A stretch of DNA of 64,000 nucleotides from Clostridiales bacterium (lineage in GTDB: Bacteria > Bacillota > Clostridia > Oscillospirales > Oscillospiraceae). Location of the stretch: contig JAJPXL010000045.1 in assembly GCA_021205455.1 (NCBI GenBank), positions 1 to 64,000 of the forward strand, given 5' to 3'. Made by a program: the position numbers and the translations under genes. This document shows positions 34,066 to 43,467 of this stretch, one piece after another. Below the pieces are notes generated by a model. It had not been told where the DNA came from. It saw only the letters and a list, made by a program, of their open reading frames with translations, and ran no database searches. Each line of letters opens with the position of its first letter. The first letter of the stretch is position 1.

Positions 34066-35334
34066 ATGGAAAAGGTACCTTTCGTCAATCAGGCCCAGCT
34101 GGAGGCCATCTGCGCCCAGTACCCCACCCCCTTCCATCTGTACGATGAGGCGGGCATCCGGGCCACCGCCCGGGCCGTCCGGGAGGCGTTTGCCTGGAAT
34201 CCGGGGTTTCGGGAGCATTTCGCGGTAAAGGCCACCCCCACCCCTCAGATTCTGGACATCCTCCGGGAGGAGGGCTGCGGCGTGGACTGCTCCTCCCTGA
34301 CCGAGCTGATGATGAGCGAGCGCTGCGGCTTCCAGGGGGAGGAGATCATGTTCTCCTCCAACGACACCCCCGCTGAGGAGTTCGTCAAGGCCGCCCAGCT
34401 GGGGGCCGTCATCAATCTGGACGACTATACTCACATTGACTTCCTGGAGAAGACCATCGGCTATATTCCGGAGACCATCTCTTGCCGCTTTAACCCCGGC
34501 GGCGTGTTCCAGCTGGGGGAGAGCAAGGAGGGCTTTCAGGTCATGGACAGCCCCGGCGACGCCAAGTACGGCTTCACCCGGCTCCAGCTCTTTGACGGCT
34601 TCCAAAAGCTGAAGGCCATGGGGGCCAAGCACTTCGGCCTCCACGCCTTCCTGGCCTCCAACACCATCTCCAATGACTACTACCCCGCCCTGGCCGGTCA
34701 GCTCTTCCGGCTGGCGGTGGAGCTGGAGCGGGAGACCGGCTGCGACATCGACTTCATCAACCTCTCCGGCGGCGTGGGGGTGGACTATCGCCCGGAGCAG
34801 CCCGCCAACGACATCTACGCCATCGGCGAGGGGGTGCGGCAGCAGTATGAGGCCATCCTGGTCCCCGCCGGGATGGGGGATGTCCGCATCCTCACCGAGA
34901 TGGGCCGGTATATGCTGGCCTCCCACGGCTGCCTGGTGACCCGGGCTATCCACGCCAAGCACACCTATAAGGAGTATATCGGGGTGGATGCCTGCGCCGC
35001 CAACCTGATGCGCCCTGCAATGTACGGCGCGTACCACCACATCACCGTCATGGGCAAGGAGGATTGGCCCTGTGACCACAGGTATGACGTGGTGGGCAGC
35101 CTGTGCGAGAATAACGACAAGTTCGCCATCGACCGGATGCTGCCCCGCATCGACACCGGCGACCTGCTGGTGATTCACGACACCGGCGCCCACGGCTTCT
35201 CCATGGGCTACAACTACAACGGCCGCCTCCGCTCGGCGGAGCTGCTGCTCCAGGAGGACGGCAATGTGCGGATGATTCGCCGGGCCGAGACGCCGGAGGA
35301 CTACTTTGCCACCCTGATCTGGGATAAGGATTGA
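34066..35334 (+). CDS. lysA: Diaminopimelate decarboxylase
   Basis: This 422-residue PLP enzyme of the alanine-racemase-fold decarboxylase family has the Schiff-base Lys in HFAVKATPTPQIL near residue 50, the GVDCSSLTEL segment, a Gly-rich INLSGGVGVDYRPEQP PLP-phosphate loop, and the C-terminal CENNDKFAIDRMLP motif that contributes the active-site Cys across the dimer. It makes lysine from meso-diaminopimelate. The start follows AAGGTGTGTG. The upstream frame from 33661 crosses the divergent promoter region. A close relative acting on carboxynorspermidine is less likely. Confidence 0.85.
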   Translation: MEKVPFVNQAQLEAICAQYPTPFHLYDEAGIRATARAVREAFAWNPGFREHFAVKATPTPQILDILREEGCGVDCSSLTELMMSERCGFQGEEIMFSSNDTPAEEFVKAAQLGAVINLDDYTHIDFLEKTIGYIPETISCRFNPGGVFQLGESKEGFQVMDSPGDAKYGFTRLQLFDGFQKLKAMGAKHFGLHAFLASNTISNDYYPALAGQLFRLAVELERETGCDIDFINLSGGVGVDYRPEQPANDIYAIGEGVRQQYEAILVPAGMGDVRILTEMGRYMLASHGCLVTRAIHAKHTYKEYIGVDACAANLMRPAMYGAYHHITVMGKEDWPCDHRYDVVGSLCENNDKFAIDRMLPRIDTGDLLVIHDTGAHGFSMGYNYNGRLRSAELLLQEDGNVRMIRRAETPEDYFATLIWDKD

Positions 35335-35360
35335 CGGAAAACAGAAAAAGCTTCAAAAAT

Positions 35361-35398
35361 CACGGGTGTATCGCCGAAGAAACGGCGATACACCCGTG
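35361..35398. terminator. Bidirectional terminator between lysA and the GH43 gene
   Basis: CACGGGTGTATCGCCG and its complement form a perfect 16-bp stem. TTCTGTTT follows on the plus strand and ATTTTTG on the minus strand. Confidence 0.85.
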
Positions 35399-35428
35399 TT
35401 CTGTTTGCGGCCCGGCAGCGGCCATGCC

Positions 35429-36868
35429 TTACGTCAGCGTAAAGGAGTGAAAGTCGATTGCGCCTGCGCCGCGATACCGGAAGTACAGGGGCTTCACGCC
35501 GTCCCCTATGGTCATCCGGGCCTGATACTCGGTGTAGTCCTTTGTGGGTTTCATGGAGATGCTGGCGGCGATGGTGCGAAACGTGGGGGTGTCGGACACC
35601 TGCATCGTGCCGCCGTCCCCTTTCACCCGGACGGCGACGCCGGTGACGCTCCGCAGGTCAAAGTACTTGAATCCGGCCACCGCGCCTGCCCTCATGTTGG
35701 CGATGTACTGGTCGCCGTCCTCCTCCCGGTCTTTGCCGGTCTGGGTGAAGTAGGGGTGATTTTTCAGGGCCTTCTTCGGGTTGCTGCCGTCGTAACGGCC
35801 TACGCCGTCCCTGCTCCACAGGTTGCAGGCGATTCTGGCCTCGTACCGGCCCACGCCCCGCAGCGGGCCGCCGTTCAGGCCGCAGCTGGTGACCTCCGCC
35901 TGTTGGAAAGAGCCGTCGGGATTCTGCACCAGCTTCTCCGCGCAGGCCTGGCGGGAGTAGGAGTGCCGGTTGGTCTGCCGGTGGTAGAAGATGTACCAGT
36001 CCTCGCCCAGGTGGAGCATCCCGCCGTGGGTGTTGCCCAGGTAGTTGGTGCCCTTTGTCTCGTCCTCGTTGCCGTCCAGGAACAGGTCGCCCTGGCTGAC
36101 CAGCGTGCCGCCGTAGACAAAGCCACCGTCCGGCCGGTGGCTGGTGGCGTAGCACAGCTCATGGTTGTGCCGGGAGGAGTAGACGAAGATATAACGGTCG
36201 CCGTCCTTCCGGATGGAGCTGGCCTCGAAGAACTCATGGTTGGGGAAGGAGCCCGGCCCCTCCTTGGGGAACAGCAGCTTTGGCTCTGTCTTGATGGTCA
36301 CCATGTCCTGCTCCAGCTCCAGCACTACGCCGCCGTCGTTGCGGAGCTTCCGGAAGCCGGAGGCCACAGCAGGCACCGGGGTGTAGAAGCCGGAGTACAG
36401 CCACACCCGTCCGTCCTCGTCCGCCAGAACGCCGGGGTCGAAGGGCAGCTGATCGCCGGCGCGGCGGCCCCAGATGGTGCCGTCCGGATAATGGACGTGG
36501 CCCAGGAACTGATACTGCCCCGCCGGGGTGTCGCAGACGGCCACCCCCATCATGCCCATGAAATCGTAGGCGTAATACAGGTAATACCGCCCGTCCGGCC
36601 CCTGGCAGACGTCCGGCGCAAAGAGCAGGCGGATACCGAGCTTGTTCTTTGGATCCTGGTTCTTCCGGAAAATGACCCCTTCGTTTCGCCAGTCGCTGAG
36701 GTCGTCCACCGGAGCGGACCAGCAAACATAGTCGTTCATGCAGAAGATGGGCGCGTTGAATCGGTCGTGGGAGCCGTAGACATAGACACGGTCCCCAAAC
36801 ACATGGGGCTCGCCGTCCGGGATGTACTCCCAGGAGGGCAGGTAGGGGTTGTATACTTGTTGTTTCAT
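35429..36868 (-). CDS. Glycoside hydrolase family 43 protein
   Basis: The 479-residue protein has a five-bladed-propeller GH43 domain. The general base Asp lies in YIPDGEPHVFGDRVYVYGSHD near residue 17, the second Asp in LLFAPDVCQGPDGRYYLYY, and the catalytic Glu in HEFFEASSIRKDGDRYIF. A C-terminal beta-sandwich (about 345-479) resembles a CBM6-type module. No signal peptide is seen, so it acts on imported arabino- or xylo-oligosaccharides. The start at 36868 follows AGGAGAGG. It lies downstream of a GH3 gene on the same strand, separated by a terminator hairpin. Confidence 0.9.
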   Translation of the reverse strand: MKQQVYNPYLPSWEYIPDGEPHVFGDRVYVYGSHDRFNAPIFCMNDYVCWSAPVDDLSDWRNEGVIFRKNQDPKNKLGIRLLFAPDVCQGPDGRYYLYYAYDFMGMMGVAVCDTPAGQYQFLGHVHYPDGTIWGRRAGDQLPFDPGVLADEDGRVWLYSGFYTPVPAVASGFRKLRNDGGVVLELEQDMVTIKTEPKLLFPKEGPGSFPNHEFFEASSIRKDGDRYIFVYSSRHNHELCYATSHRPDGGFVYGGTLVSQGDLFLDGNEDETKGTNYLGNTHGGMLHLGEDWYIFYHRQTNRHSYSRQACAEKLVQNPDGSFQQAEVTSCGLNGGPLRGVGRYEARIACNLWSRDGVGRYDGSNPKKALKNHPYFTQTGKDREEDGDQYIANMRAGAVAGFKYFDLRSVTGVAVRVKGDGGTMQVSDTPTFRTIAASISMKPTKDYTEYQARMTIGDGVKPLYFRYRGAGAIDFHSFTLT

Positions 36869-36938
36869 GGATTCCTCTCCTGTCTCTGTGTGTAGTCCCG
36901 GCGGCTGAACGCTGACAGCGCTCCAACCGGGCAATGGG

Positions 36939-36968
36939 AAAAGGCCGCCGCCCTTGCGAGCGGCGGCC
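36939..36968 (-). terminator. Hairpin between the GH3 and GH43 genes
   Basis: On the minus strand GGCCGCCGC and GCGGCGGCC form a 9-bp stem followed by TTTT, 40 bp past the GH3 stop. It could reduce read-through into GH43. Confidence 0.65.
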
Positions 36969-37008
36969 AAGGGGCCGCAGAGGGAAGCAGCCCCCTGTGG
37001 TTGGCGCG

Positions 37009-39246
37009 TTAATAGGTCAGGCCGAAGTTCAGCTCATAGTAGTTGCCCACGGCGTCGCGGTAGGCGTAGGCCTTGCCGTTCTCGTCCTTCAGCGCGTCGG
37101 GGATGTACTGGTCCTTGTCGTAGCCGGGGACATCGTTGGGGCTGACACAGACGCCGTCCTTGCCGACGGCCAGCACCGCGTCGTTCTTGGGCAGGGTGAT
37201 GGGCAGCTTGCCGGTGGGGGAGAAGCGGCCGAACATCACGTCCAGGGTGGCGGAGGGGTAGGTGTCGAACCCGGCGGTGAGGGCGTCGGCATAGCGCTCC
37301 ACGTTGCCCACCATCCAGGCCAGCGGGAAGTTGATGTTGGCGATGACCTTGCCGCTGTTTGCGTGAACTGCCGCCGCAATTTCGGGGATGCGGTTCGCGC
37401 CGGAGAGGGTGGTCTCCAGGTGGGTGGTGTCCAGGGGGCAACCCTTCTCGTCCACATCGGGGACGGTCTTACCCTCGCAGATGTCGATTTCCAGATAGCC
37501 GGGGGTGGCACTGAAATAGTTGCCAGAGGAGGGGCTGACCATCAGGATGGCGTAGTCCGCCTGGGCGGGGTCGTCGGTCAGGGTGCAGTCGCCTGCCACC
37601 ATCTCCTTCAGGGCGGCGGTGGCGGCGGTGGCGTCGCCCTTGGCGAAGGCCTCCACATAGACCTGCTTCCCTGCCAGCTTCTCCGCCGTCAGGGGCAGCA
37701 CGTCCTGGTTCTTCAGCAGGACGACGCTCTTCCGGTGGGTCAGGGCGGCTTCGTCCCAGTCGGCCTGGTTGGCCACCACCTGCACTGCGTTGGCGGGGTC
37801 GGCGTAGGGATTCTCGAACATCCCCTGCTGGAACAGCTCGGTCAGGGTGCGGGAGACGGCCCGGTTCAGGCTCTCGTCGGTCAGCACCAGGTCTTCCTTT
37901 TTAAAGCCCTCGGGCACGGGATGGGTGTCATAATAGCCGTTGGTGGCCCGGTCATAGGCCTCCCGGCCCACCTCGTTGTCGAACAGGCCGCTGATGACGT
38001 CCACGCCGGACTGGGTGACGGCGTAGCCCACCCGCTCGGGCAGGTCCAGGGCCTCTACGCCCCAGCTCATGTTGTGGACGATGCCGGTGTCGGAGTTGAT
38101 GTAGCCGTCGAAGCCCATCTGCCCCCGAAGCACCTTGTCAATGAACACCTTATTGTAGGCGAAGCCGTAGGGGTTCAGCTCGATGGGGTCGCCGTTCATG
38201 TCGGTCTGAGGGGCGCTCTTGGCGGCGGCGGGCTTGGAGTAGTAGGGCATGATGGAGGCGGCGTGGTACTTCACGGCGGGCTGGAAGGTGGGGATGTGGT
38301 ACTTCTGGAGGGAGCCCTCCGTGGCGTAGACGTTCCACTGGCCTGCGGCGTAGTGGGGGTCGAAGCCGTTTTCACGGGCGCCGCCGCCGGGGAAGTGCTT
38401 CACCGTCATGGAGACGCCGTCGGGGGTGACGCCGTCCTCGCTGCCCTGGATGCCGGGGATGAGCCGCTCAAAGATGGCGGTGATCAGCTCTGGGTCCTCG
38501 CCGAAGGTGCCGAAGGTGCGCTGCCAGCGGGGGTCGGACACCACGTCGGCCATGTACATATAGCCCTTTTTCAGACCGCAGGCGTTCCACTCACGCCGGA
38601 CGCAGTCGGCAAACTTGTCGATGATGTCCAGGCTGTCGCCCTTGACGGCGGCGGCGATGCCCAAGGTGCCGGGCCAGGTGGCAAAGACGCCGGAGGCGTC
38701 GTTCATGCCAAAGACCACCTCGCCGTTTTCATTCCGGGAGTTGGAGGCCACGCTGACGGGGACAAAGTGGTCGCACTGCTCCGCCACGGCGTGGAGCTGG
38801 TTCAGCCAGTCCGCCATGTCGTCCGGCGTGGCGTTGGCCCGCAGGATCAGGTGGCGGGAGAACCAGTCTTTGATCAGCGTGGTGGTGCCGGGCAGGTGCT
38901 GCTCCCCGAAGATGGTCTTGCCGTTCATCTCTGCGTCGTCCAGCAGGCCGGATTCGTCGGTGACGAACTGGTGGTCAGGCACCGGACAGGGGTACTTGGG
39001 CCCCATGCGCCAGTCCGAGATGAACAGCTGGGCGATCTTCTCGTCCACCGTCAGGGTCTGGACGTAGGCCGCGGCCCGCTCCGCCGGGGACAGCCGCCAG
39101 TCGTTCACCGGCGTGACCTGGCCGGAGCCGTCGATATCCTTAAAGTACAGCCCGTCCTGCTCGATAACGTCCCGGGAGACAGTGCCGATGGTGGGGCCGT
39201 TGGGGTTCTGGTAGCGTTTGACCTGGTCGCTTGCTTTTTGGCTCAT
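37009..39246 (-). CDS. Cytoplasmic glycoside hydrolase family 3 protein (beta-glucosidase-like)
   Basis: This 745-residue enzyme has the usual GH3 order: TIM-barrel domain first (KHFPGGGARENGFD substrate-binding segment near 265, nucleophile Asp in GFDGYINSDTGIV near 385), then the alpha/beta sandwich (KSVVLLKNQDVLPLTAEK near 500, FSPTGKLPITLP near 680). No signal peptide or FnIII domain is visible, so it likely cleaves imported disaccharides. It is preceded by AAGGAGG. It is divergent from a second GH3 gene and upstream of GH43; together these suggest use of plant oligosaccharides. Exact sugar specificity is unknown. Confidence 0.9.
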   Translation of the reverse strand: MSQKASDQVKRYQNPNGPTIGTVSRDVIEQDGLYFKDIDGSGQVTPVNDWRLSPAERAAAYVQTLTVDEKIAQLFISDWRMGPKYPCPVPDHQFVTDESGLLDDAEMNGKTIFGEQHLPGTTTLIKDWFSRHLILRANATPDDMADWLNQLHAVAEQCDHFVPVSVASNSRNENGEVVFGMNDASGVFATWPGTLGIAAAVKGDSLDIIDKFADCVRREWNACGLKKGYMYMADVVSDPRWQRTFGTFGEDPELITAIFERLIPGIQGSEDGVTPDGVSMTVKHFPGGGARENGFDPHYAAGQWNVYATEGSLQKYHIPTFQPAVKYHAASIMPYYSKPAAAKSAPQTDMNGDPIELNPYGFAYNKVFIDKVLRGQMGFDGYINSDTGIVHNMSWGVEALDLPERVGYAVTQSGVDVISGLFDNEVGREAYDRATNGYYDTHPVPEGFKKEDLVLTDESLNRAVSRTLTELFQQGMFENPYADPANAVQVVANQADWDEAALTHRKSVVLLKNQDVLPLTAEKLAGKQVYVEAFAKGDATAATAALKEMVAGDCTLTDDPAQADYAILMVSPSSGNYFSATPGYLEIDICEGKTVPDVDEKGCPLDTTHLETTLSGANRIPEIAAAVHANSGKVIANINFPLAWMVGNVERYADALTAGFDTYPSATLDVMFGRFSPTGKLPITLPKNDAVLAVGKDGVCVSPNDVPGYDKDQYIPDALKDENGKAYAYRDAVGNYYELNFGLTY

Positions 39247-39526
39247 AGTACAGTCCTCCTTGCTGGCCGGGGTGCCGTTCCGGCCTCGTTGATTGGTATG
39301 GCAGGTTTCCTAAAATCGGAAGTTCATATTAAAACCTATTTTATATTCTACCACAATCAGCATGGATACGCCATGATTTTCTTGCCAGGTTTTAGCACTT
39401 TTTACTGATAATTCCCCTGGAATCCCGCCCGGACGGGCGGCGGAGCGCAGACGGCGTTCCCGCCGGTTTCCCGTTCCACTGGTGCGCCGAATGCGAAAGA
39501 AAACCGACCGAATACGCGATGTGTGA
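39247..39526. other. Divergent intergenic region between two GH3 genes
   Basis: No gene is supported here. The minus-strand side holds an AT-rich stretch with TAGAAT and TATAAA that could be the -10 of the leftward GH3 gene, but no good -35 was found. A small CCGCCCG/CGGGCGG hairpin lies at about 39424-39441. Confidence 0.5.
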
Positions 39527-39555
39527 TTGACTTTAACGTAAGATGGTGCTATATT
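39527..39555 (+). promoter_or_regulatory. Promoter of the membrane-anchored GH3 gene
   Basis: TTGACT and TATATT are 17 bp apart, 66 bp upstream of the start codon. Confidence 0.7.
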
Positions 39556-39621
39556 TGCCGTTGAGCGGGACAGGTGCGCACCGTCTGCGGGAAAATTTTG
39601 AAGTATCAAGGAGGAAACAAT

Positions 39622-42519
39622 ATGCTAACGATTAATATGTCTGATGTCATTGACGTAGCAAAGTCGGCTTCCGGCTATCTGATTGCGCTTGGCATCATAC
39701 TCGTGCTCGGCATCGTTGCCATGATTCTGTGCAGGAAATGGGACAAGGCCAAAAAGTTCATGGTCCGTGCCCAGTCCGGCGCGATTATGATTCTGGCGCT
39801 GGTGCTCATTATCAACCTGATTTGCGTTGGCCCCATGTCTTCGCTTCTGGCGCTGGTCTCCGGGGAAGGAACCATCAGCGACGAATCCGTAGAGGAAGCC
39901 AGTGCATTGTGCGTTGATTTGGCGGAAGAGGGCATCGTTCTGGAGCAGAATGATGACGACCTGCTGCCGCTCAGCAGCGGCTCCAACCTGAACGTGTTCG
40001 GCTGGGCCTCCATTGACCCGGTTTACGGCGGCACCGGCTCCGGCGCACTGTCTGATGCAATGGAGAAGGTCACCCTGCTGGAGGGCCTGGAGAGTGCCGG
40101 ACTGAACCTGAACACCGAACTCAGCGATTTTTACAGCAGCTACTGTGCAGAGCGGCCGGAGCTGGGCTATGGCGACCATTACTGGACGCTGCCGGAGCCT
40201 CCCGCAGATACTTATACGGATGAGATGATTGAAAACGCCAAGGAGTTCTCCGACACGGCGATGATCGTCATCTCCCGAATCGGCGGCGAGTTTGCCGACC
40301 TGCCCACCGATATGGCGGTCACCAGAGAGGACGGCTCCCTGGAGCATTACGAGGACAACTCTGACGAGTATCTGGACTTCCCGGACGGGACCCATTACCT
40401 GTCCCTGAGCCAGACGGAAAAGGACATGATCGAGCTGGTCTGCGCCAACTTCGACAATGTCATCCTGGTCTACAACAGCGCGAACACGCTGGAGCTGGGC
40501 TTTGTGGACGATTATGAGCAGATCAAGAGCGTAATCTGGTGCCCCGGCCCCGGCCAGACCGGCTTCACCGCTCTGGGCGAAATCGTGACCGGCGCTGTGA
40601 ACCCCTCCGGCAAGGCCACCGATACCTTCGTCTATGACCTGACGGCAACCCCTTATTTCAACAACATTGGCGAGTTCGCTTACACGAATGCAGACGAATT
40701 TAGCTATGAAGCCACGGGCACGTTTACCTATGGCACCACCGTCCCCCACTTTGTAGACTATGTGGAGAGCATTTATGTGGGCTATAAGTTCTACGAGACC
40801 GCCGATGAGGAGAACCTGATCGACTACGATTCCACTGTGCAGTATCCCTTCGGCCACGGCCTGAGCTACACCACCTTCGAGCAGACGATGACCGACCTGG
40901 AGGTAGCTGCCGACGGCACCATCAGCTTTGACGTTACCGTGACCAATACCGGCACCGTTGCGGGCAAGGATGTCATCGAAGTGTACTACACGCCTCCCTA
41001 TTACAATGGCGGCATTGAGAAGGCCACCGCCAACCTGGTGACCTTCGCCAAGACCGACACTCTGGAGCCTGGGGCCTCCGAGACGGTTTCCCTCAGCTTC
41101 AACGCGGAGGACATGGCCTCCTATGACACCTACGGCGCTGGCTGCTATGTGCTGGAGGCCGGGGAGTACACCATCTCCATCAACTCCGACTCCCACACCG
41201 TTCTGGACTCCTTCACCTACGCTGTGGACGAGACCATCACCTATGATGTGAACAACCCCCGCAGCACCGATGAGGTGGCCGCCGTCAATCAGTTCGACTT
41301 CGCCGAGGGCGACGTGACCTACCTCTCCCGTGCAGACGGCTTCGCCAACTACGCCGAGGCCACCGCAGCCCCCGCCAGCACCGAGCTTGGCGAGGAGTAT
41401 GTGGAGACCTTTATCAACAACTCCAACGCCTATGAGTATGTGGCATCGCTGGCCACCGGCGACGAGGAAATGCCCACCACCGGCGCAAGCAACGGCGTCA
41501 CCCTGTCCGACCTCCGTGGGCTGGACTATGACGACCCCCTGTGGGACGAGCTGCTGGATGAGATGACCGTCTCCGACATGAACAGCCTGATTTCCCTGGG
41601 CGGCTACCAGACGACCTCTGTTTCCTCCATCGGCAAGGTGCAGACCATCGACTGCGACGGCCCCGCCTCCATCAACAACAACTTCACCAGCGTTGGCTCC
41701 GTGGGCTTCCCCTCCGCAATCGTGATTGCCAACAGCTGGAACGCCGACCTGGCCCTGGCCTTTGGCGAGAGCATCGGCAAGATGGCGGATGAGATGGACG
41801 TCTCCGGTTGGTACGCCCCCGCCATGAACATCCACCGCTCCGCCTTCGCAGGCCGGAACTTTGAGTATTACTCCGAGGACGGTGTGCTGTCCGGTGTGAT
41901 GGCTGCCAACGCTGTCATCGGCGCGGAGGAGTACGGCGTGTATGGCTACATCAAACACTTTGCTCTGAACGATCAGGAAACGGCCCGCGCCCAGATGCTT
42001 TGTACATGGGCCGACGAACAGTCCATCCGTGAAATCTACCTGAAGCCCTTTGAGATTGCCGTGAAGGACGGCGGTGCAAAGGCTGTTATGACCGCCATGA
42101 ACTATGTCGGTGTGCAGTGGGCCAGCGGCTGCTATGAACTCTGCACCACCGTACTGCGGGATGAATGGGGCTTTGTAGGCTTCGTAGAGACGGACTATTT
42201 CCGGGACAGAGGCTATATGAATGCCGACCAGTGCATTGCGGCGGGCACTGACCTGATGCTGGCCCCCATGGACGTGGTGACCAATAATATCAATGACCAG
42301 ACCTCCGCATACAGCCTCCAGAATATGCGCACCGCCTGCCACAACATCCTGTATGTCACGGTGAACAGCCGGGCCTACGCCGAGGAAAACCTGGATGAAG
42401 GCATGGCCGGCTGGCAGATCGCCCTGATTGCCGTTGACGTCATTGTGGGTGTGATCGTGCTGGGTTGCGAGGTGCTCATCTTCAAGGGCTACAAGAAGCG
42501 CAAGACAAACGCGAAGTAA
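39622..42519 (+). CDS. Membrane-anchored glycoside hydrolase family 3 protein with swapped domain order
   Basis: The 965-residue protein begins with two hydrophobic helices (about 16-37 and 53-75). The GH3 alpha/beta-sandwich part comes first (EEGIVLEQNDDDLLPLSS near 110, PGQTGFTALGEIVTGAVNPSG near 320), then an FnIII-like module (after FGHGLSYTTFEQT near 415), then the TIM barrel (DGPASINNNF near 680, KHFALNDQET near 775, nucleophile Asp in GFVETDYFRD near 855). It ends with another helix and a basic KGYKKRKTNAK tail. Such circularly swapped GH3 enzymes are known in ruminococci, but membrane tethering at both ends is unusual. The start follows AGGAGGAAAC. A terminator follows. Confidence 0.88.
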   Translation: MLTINMSDVIDVAKSASGYLIALGIILVLGIVAMILCRKWDKAKKFMVRAQSGAIMILALVLIINLICVGPMSSLLALVSGEGTISDESVEEASALCVDLAEEGIVLEQNDDDLLPLSSGSNLNVFGWASIDPVYGGTGSGALSDAMEKVTLLEGLESAGLNLNTELSDFYSSYCAERPELGYGDHYWTLPEPPADTYTDEMIENAKEFSDTAMIVISRIGGEFADLPTDMAVTREDGSLEHYEDNSDEYLDFPDGTHYLSLSQTEKDMIELVCANFDNVILVYNSANTLELGFVDDYEQIKSVIWCPGPGQTGFTALGEIVTGAVNPSGKATDTFVYDLTATPYFNNIGEFAYTNADEFSYEATGTFTYGTTVPHFVDYVESIYVGYKFYETADEENLIDYDSTVQYPFGHGLSYTTFEQTMTDLEVAADGTISFDVTVTNTGTVAGKDVIEVYYTPPYYNGGIEKATANLVTFAKTDTLEPGASETVSLSFNAEDMASYDTYGAGCYVLEAGEYTISINSDSHTVLDSFTYAVDETITYDVNNPRSTDEVAAVNQFDFAEGDVTYLSRADGFANYAEATAAPASTELGEEYVETFINNSNAYEYVASLATGDEEMPTTGASNGVTLSDLRGLDYDDPLWDELLDEMTVSDMNSLISLGGYQTTSVSSIGKVQTIDCDGPASINNNFTSVGSVGFPSAIVIANSWNADLALAFGESIGKMADEMDVSGWYAPAMNIHRSAFAGRNFEYYSEDGVLSGVMAANAVIGAEEYGVYGYIKHFALNDQETARAQMLCTWADEQSIREIYLKPFEIAVKDGGAKAVMTAMNYVGVQWASGCYELCTTVLRDEWGFVGFVETDYFRDRGYMNADQCIAAGTDLMLAPMDVVTNNINDQTSAYSLQNMRTACHNILYVTVNSRAYAEENLDEGMAGWQIALIAVDVIVGVIVLGCEVLIFKGYKKRKTNAK

Positions 42520-42652
42520 CGGACGGAATTCCTCCTTTCCGTCGATTCCCAACCGGGCAGGGCGGCGGCTTCCAGCTGTCCTGCCTCTCCAGACGCGCAC
42601 ACCAGCCAGCGGATGCTTCCCAATTTCCTCTGACTGACACGGGTATTGCGCG

Positions 42653-42689
42653 GAAAGGCATTCACATTTTGTGGATGCCTTTCATTTTT
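42653..42689 (+). terminator. Intrinsic terminator after the membrane GH3 gene
   Basis: GAAAGGCATTCAC and GTGGATGCCTTTC form a 13-bp stem (one G-U) followed by ATTTTT. Confidence 0.8.
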
Positions 42690-42753
42690 CTCTTTCCGAA
42701 ATCAACGTTTCATGTTATACTAGATAAAATCGGAAGTGAAGGGGTGAGCGGTT

Positions 42754-43467
42754 ATGCATACGGCGATTGTGGAGGACGAGCGGTTAGAGGCGGAACGGTT
42801 GAAGCAATACTGCGCCGACTATGAGGCGGCAACCCGGTGGCAGATTGCGGTTGATTGCTTTTCCGACCCGGTGGCCTTCCTGGAGCAGTACAGCCCCACC
42901 TTTGACCTGGTGCTGCTGGACATTCAGATGCCGGGCATGAACGGGATGCGGCTGGCGGAGCGCCTCCGGGAGCTGGACAGCGATGTGCTGATCGTATTCG
43001 TCACCAACATGGCCCAGTACGCCGTCCAGGGCTACCAGGTGGCGGCGCTGGATTTTATCCTGAAACCCATCTCCTACTTTCAGTTTTCCAAGATGATGGA
43101 TCGGGTGTTCCGCTGCCTGGAGCAGCGCAGGCCCGCCAGCCTGATCGTGACCTCCAAGCGGGACACTTACCGCATCCCCGTCGGCCGCATCTGCTACATT
43201 GAGTCGCAGAATCATAAGCTGTTCTTCCACATGGAGGACAGCGTGCTGGAGGCGTGGACGGCCCTCTCCGCCGTGGAGGAGAGCCTGCCCCCGCACCTCT
43301 TCTCCCGCATCAATATGGGAACGCTGGTAAATCTGGGGAAGGTCGTCGGCGTGCGGAAGGACAACGTGCAGCTCCAGTCCGGGGAGGAGCTGCCCATCGC
43401 CCGCCGCAGAAAGAAAGAGTTTTGTGCAGACCTGGCCTATTATTATGGAGAGAAGTCCTATGTTTGA
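42754..43467 (+). CDS. LytTR-family response regulator (AgrA/ComE-like)
   Basis: This 237-residue protein has a receiver domain (about 1-120) with phospho-acceptor Asp in LVLLDIQMPGMNG and the Lys in FILKPISY, and a C-terminal LytTR DNA-binding domain (about 135-235) with the RICYIESQNHKLFFHM core. It follows GAAGGGGTGAG; a TATACT -10 lies about 40 bp upstream with a weak -35. Its end overlaps the kinase start by 8 bp. It probably answers to that kinase; targets are unknown, although the GH3 gene just upstream is a candidate. Confidence 0.88.
   Translation: MHTAIVEDERLEAERLKQYCADYEAATRWQIAVDCFSDPVAFLEQYSPTFDLVLLDIQMPGMNGMRLAERLRELDSDVLIVFVTNMAQYAVQGYQVAALDFILKPISYFQFSKMMDRVFRCLEQRRPASLIVTSKRDTYRIPVGRICYIESQNHKLFFHMEDSVLEAWTALSAVEESLPPHLFSRINMGTLVNLGKVVGVRKDNVQLQSGEELPIARRRKKEFCADLAYYYGEKSYV

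Noticed and set aside
39625-42600. 991-aa minus-strand ORF opposite the membrane GH3 gene
   Set aside because: Shadow of codon bias; GH3 motifs and a good ribosome binding site are on the plus strand.
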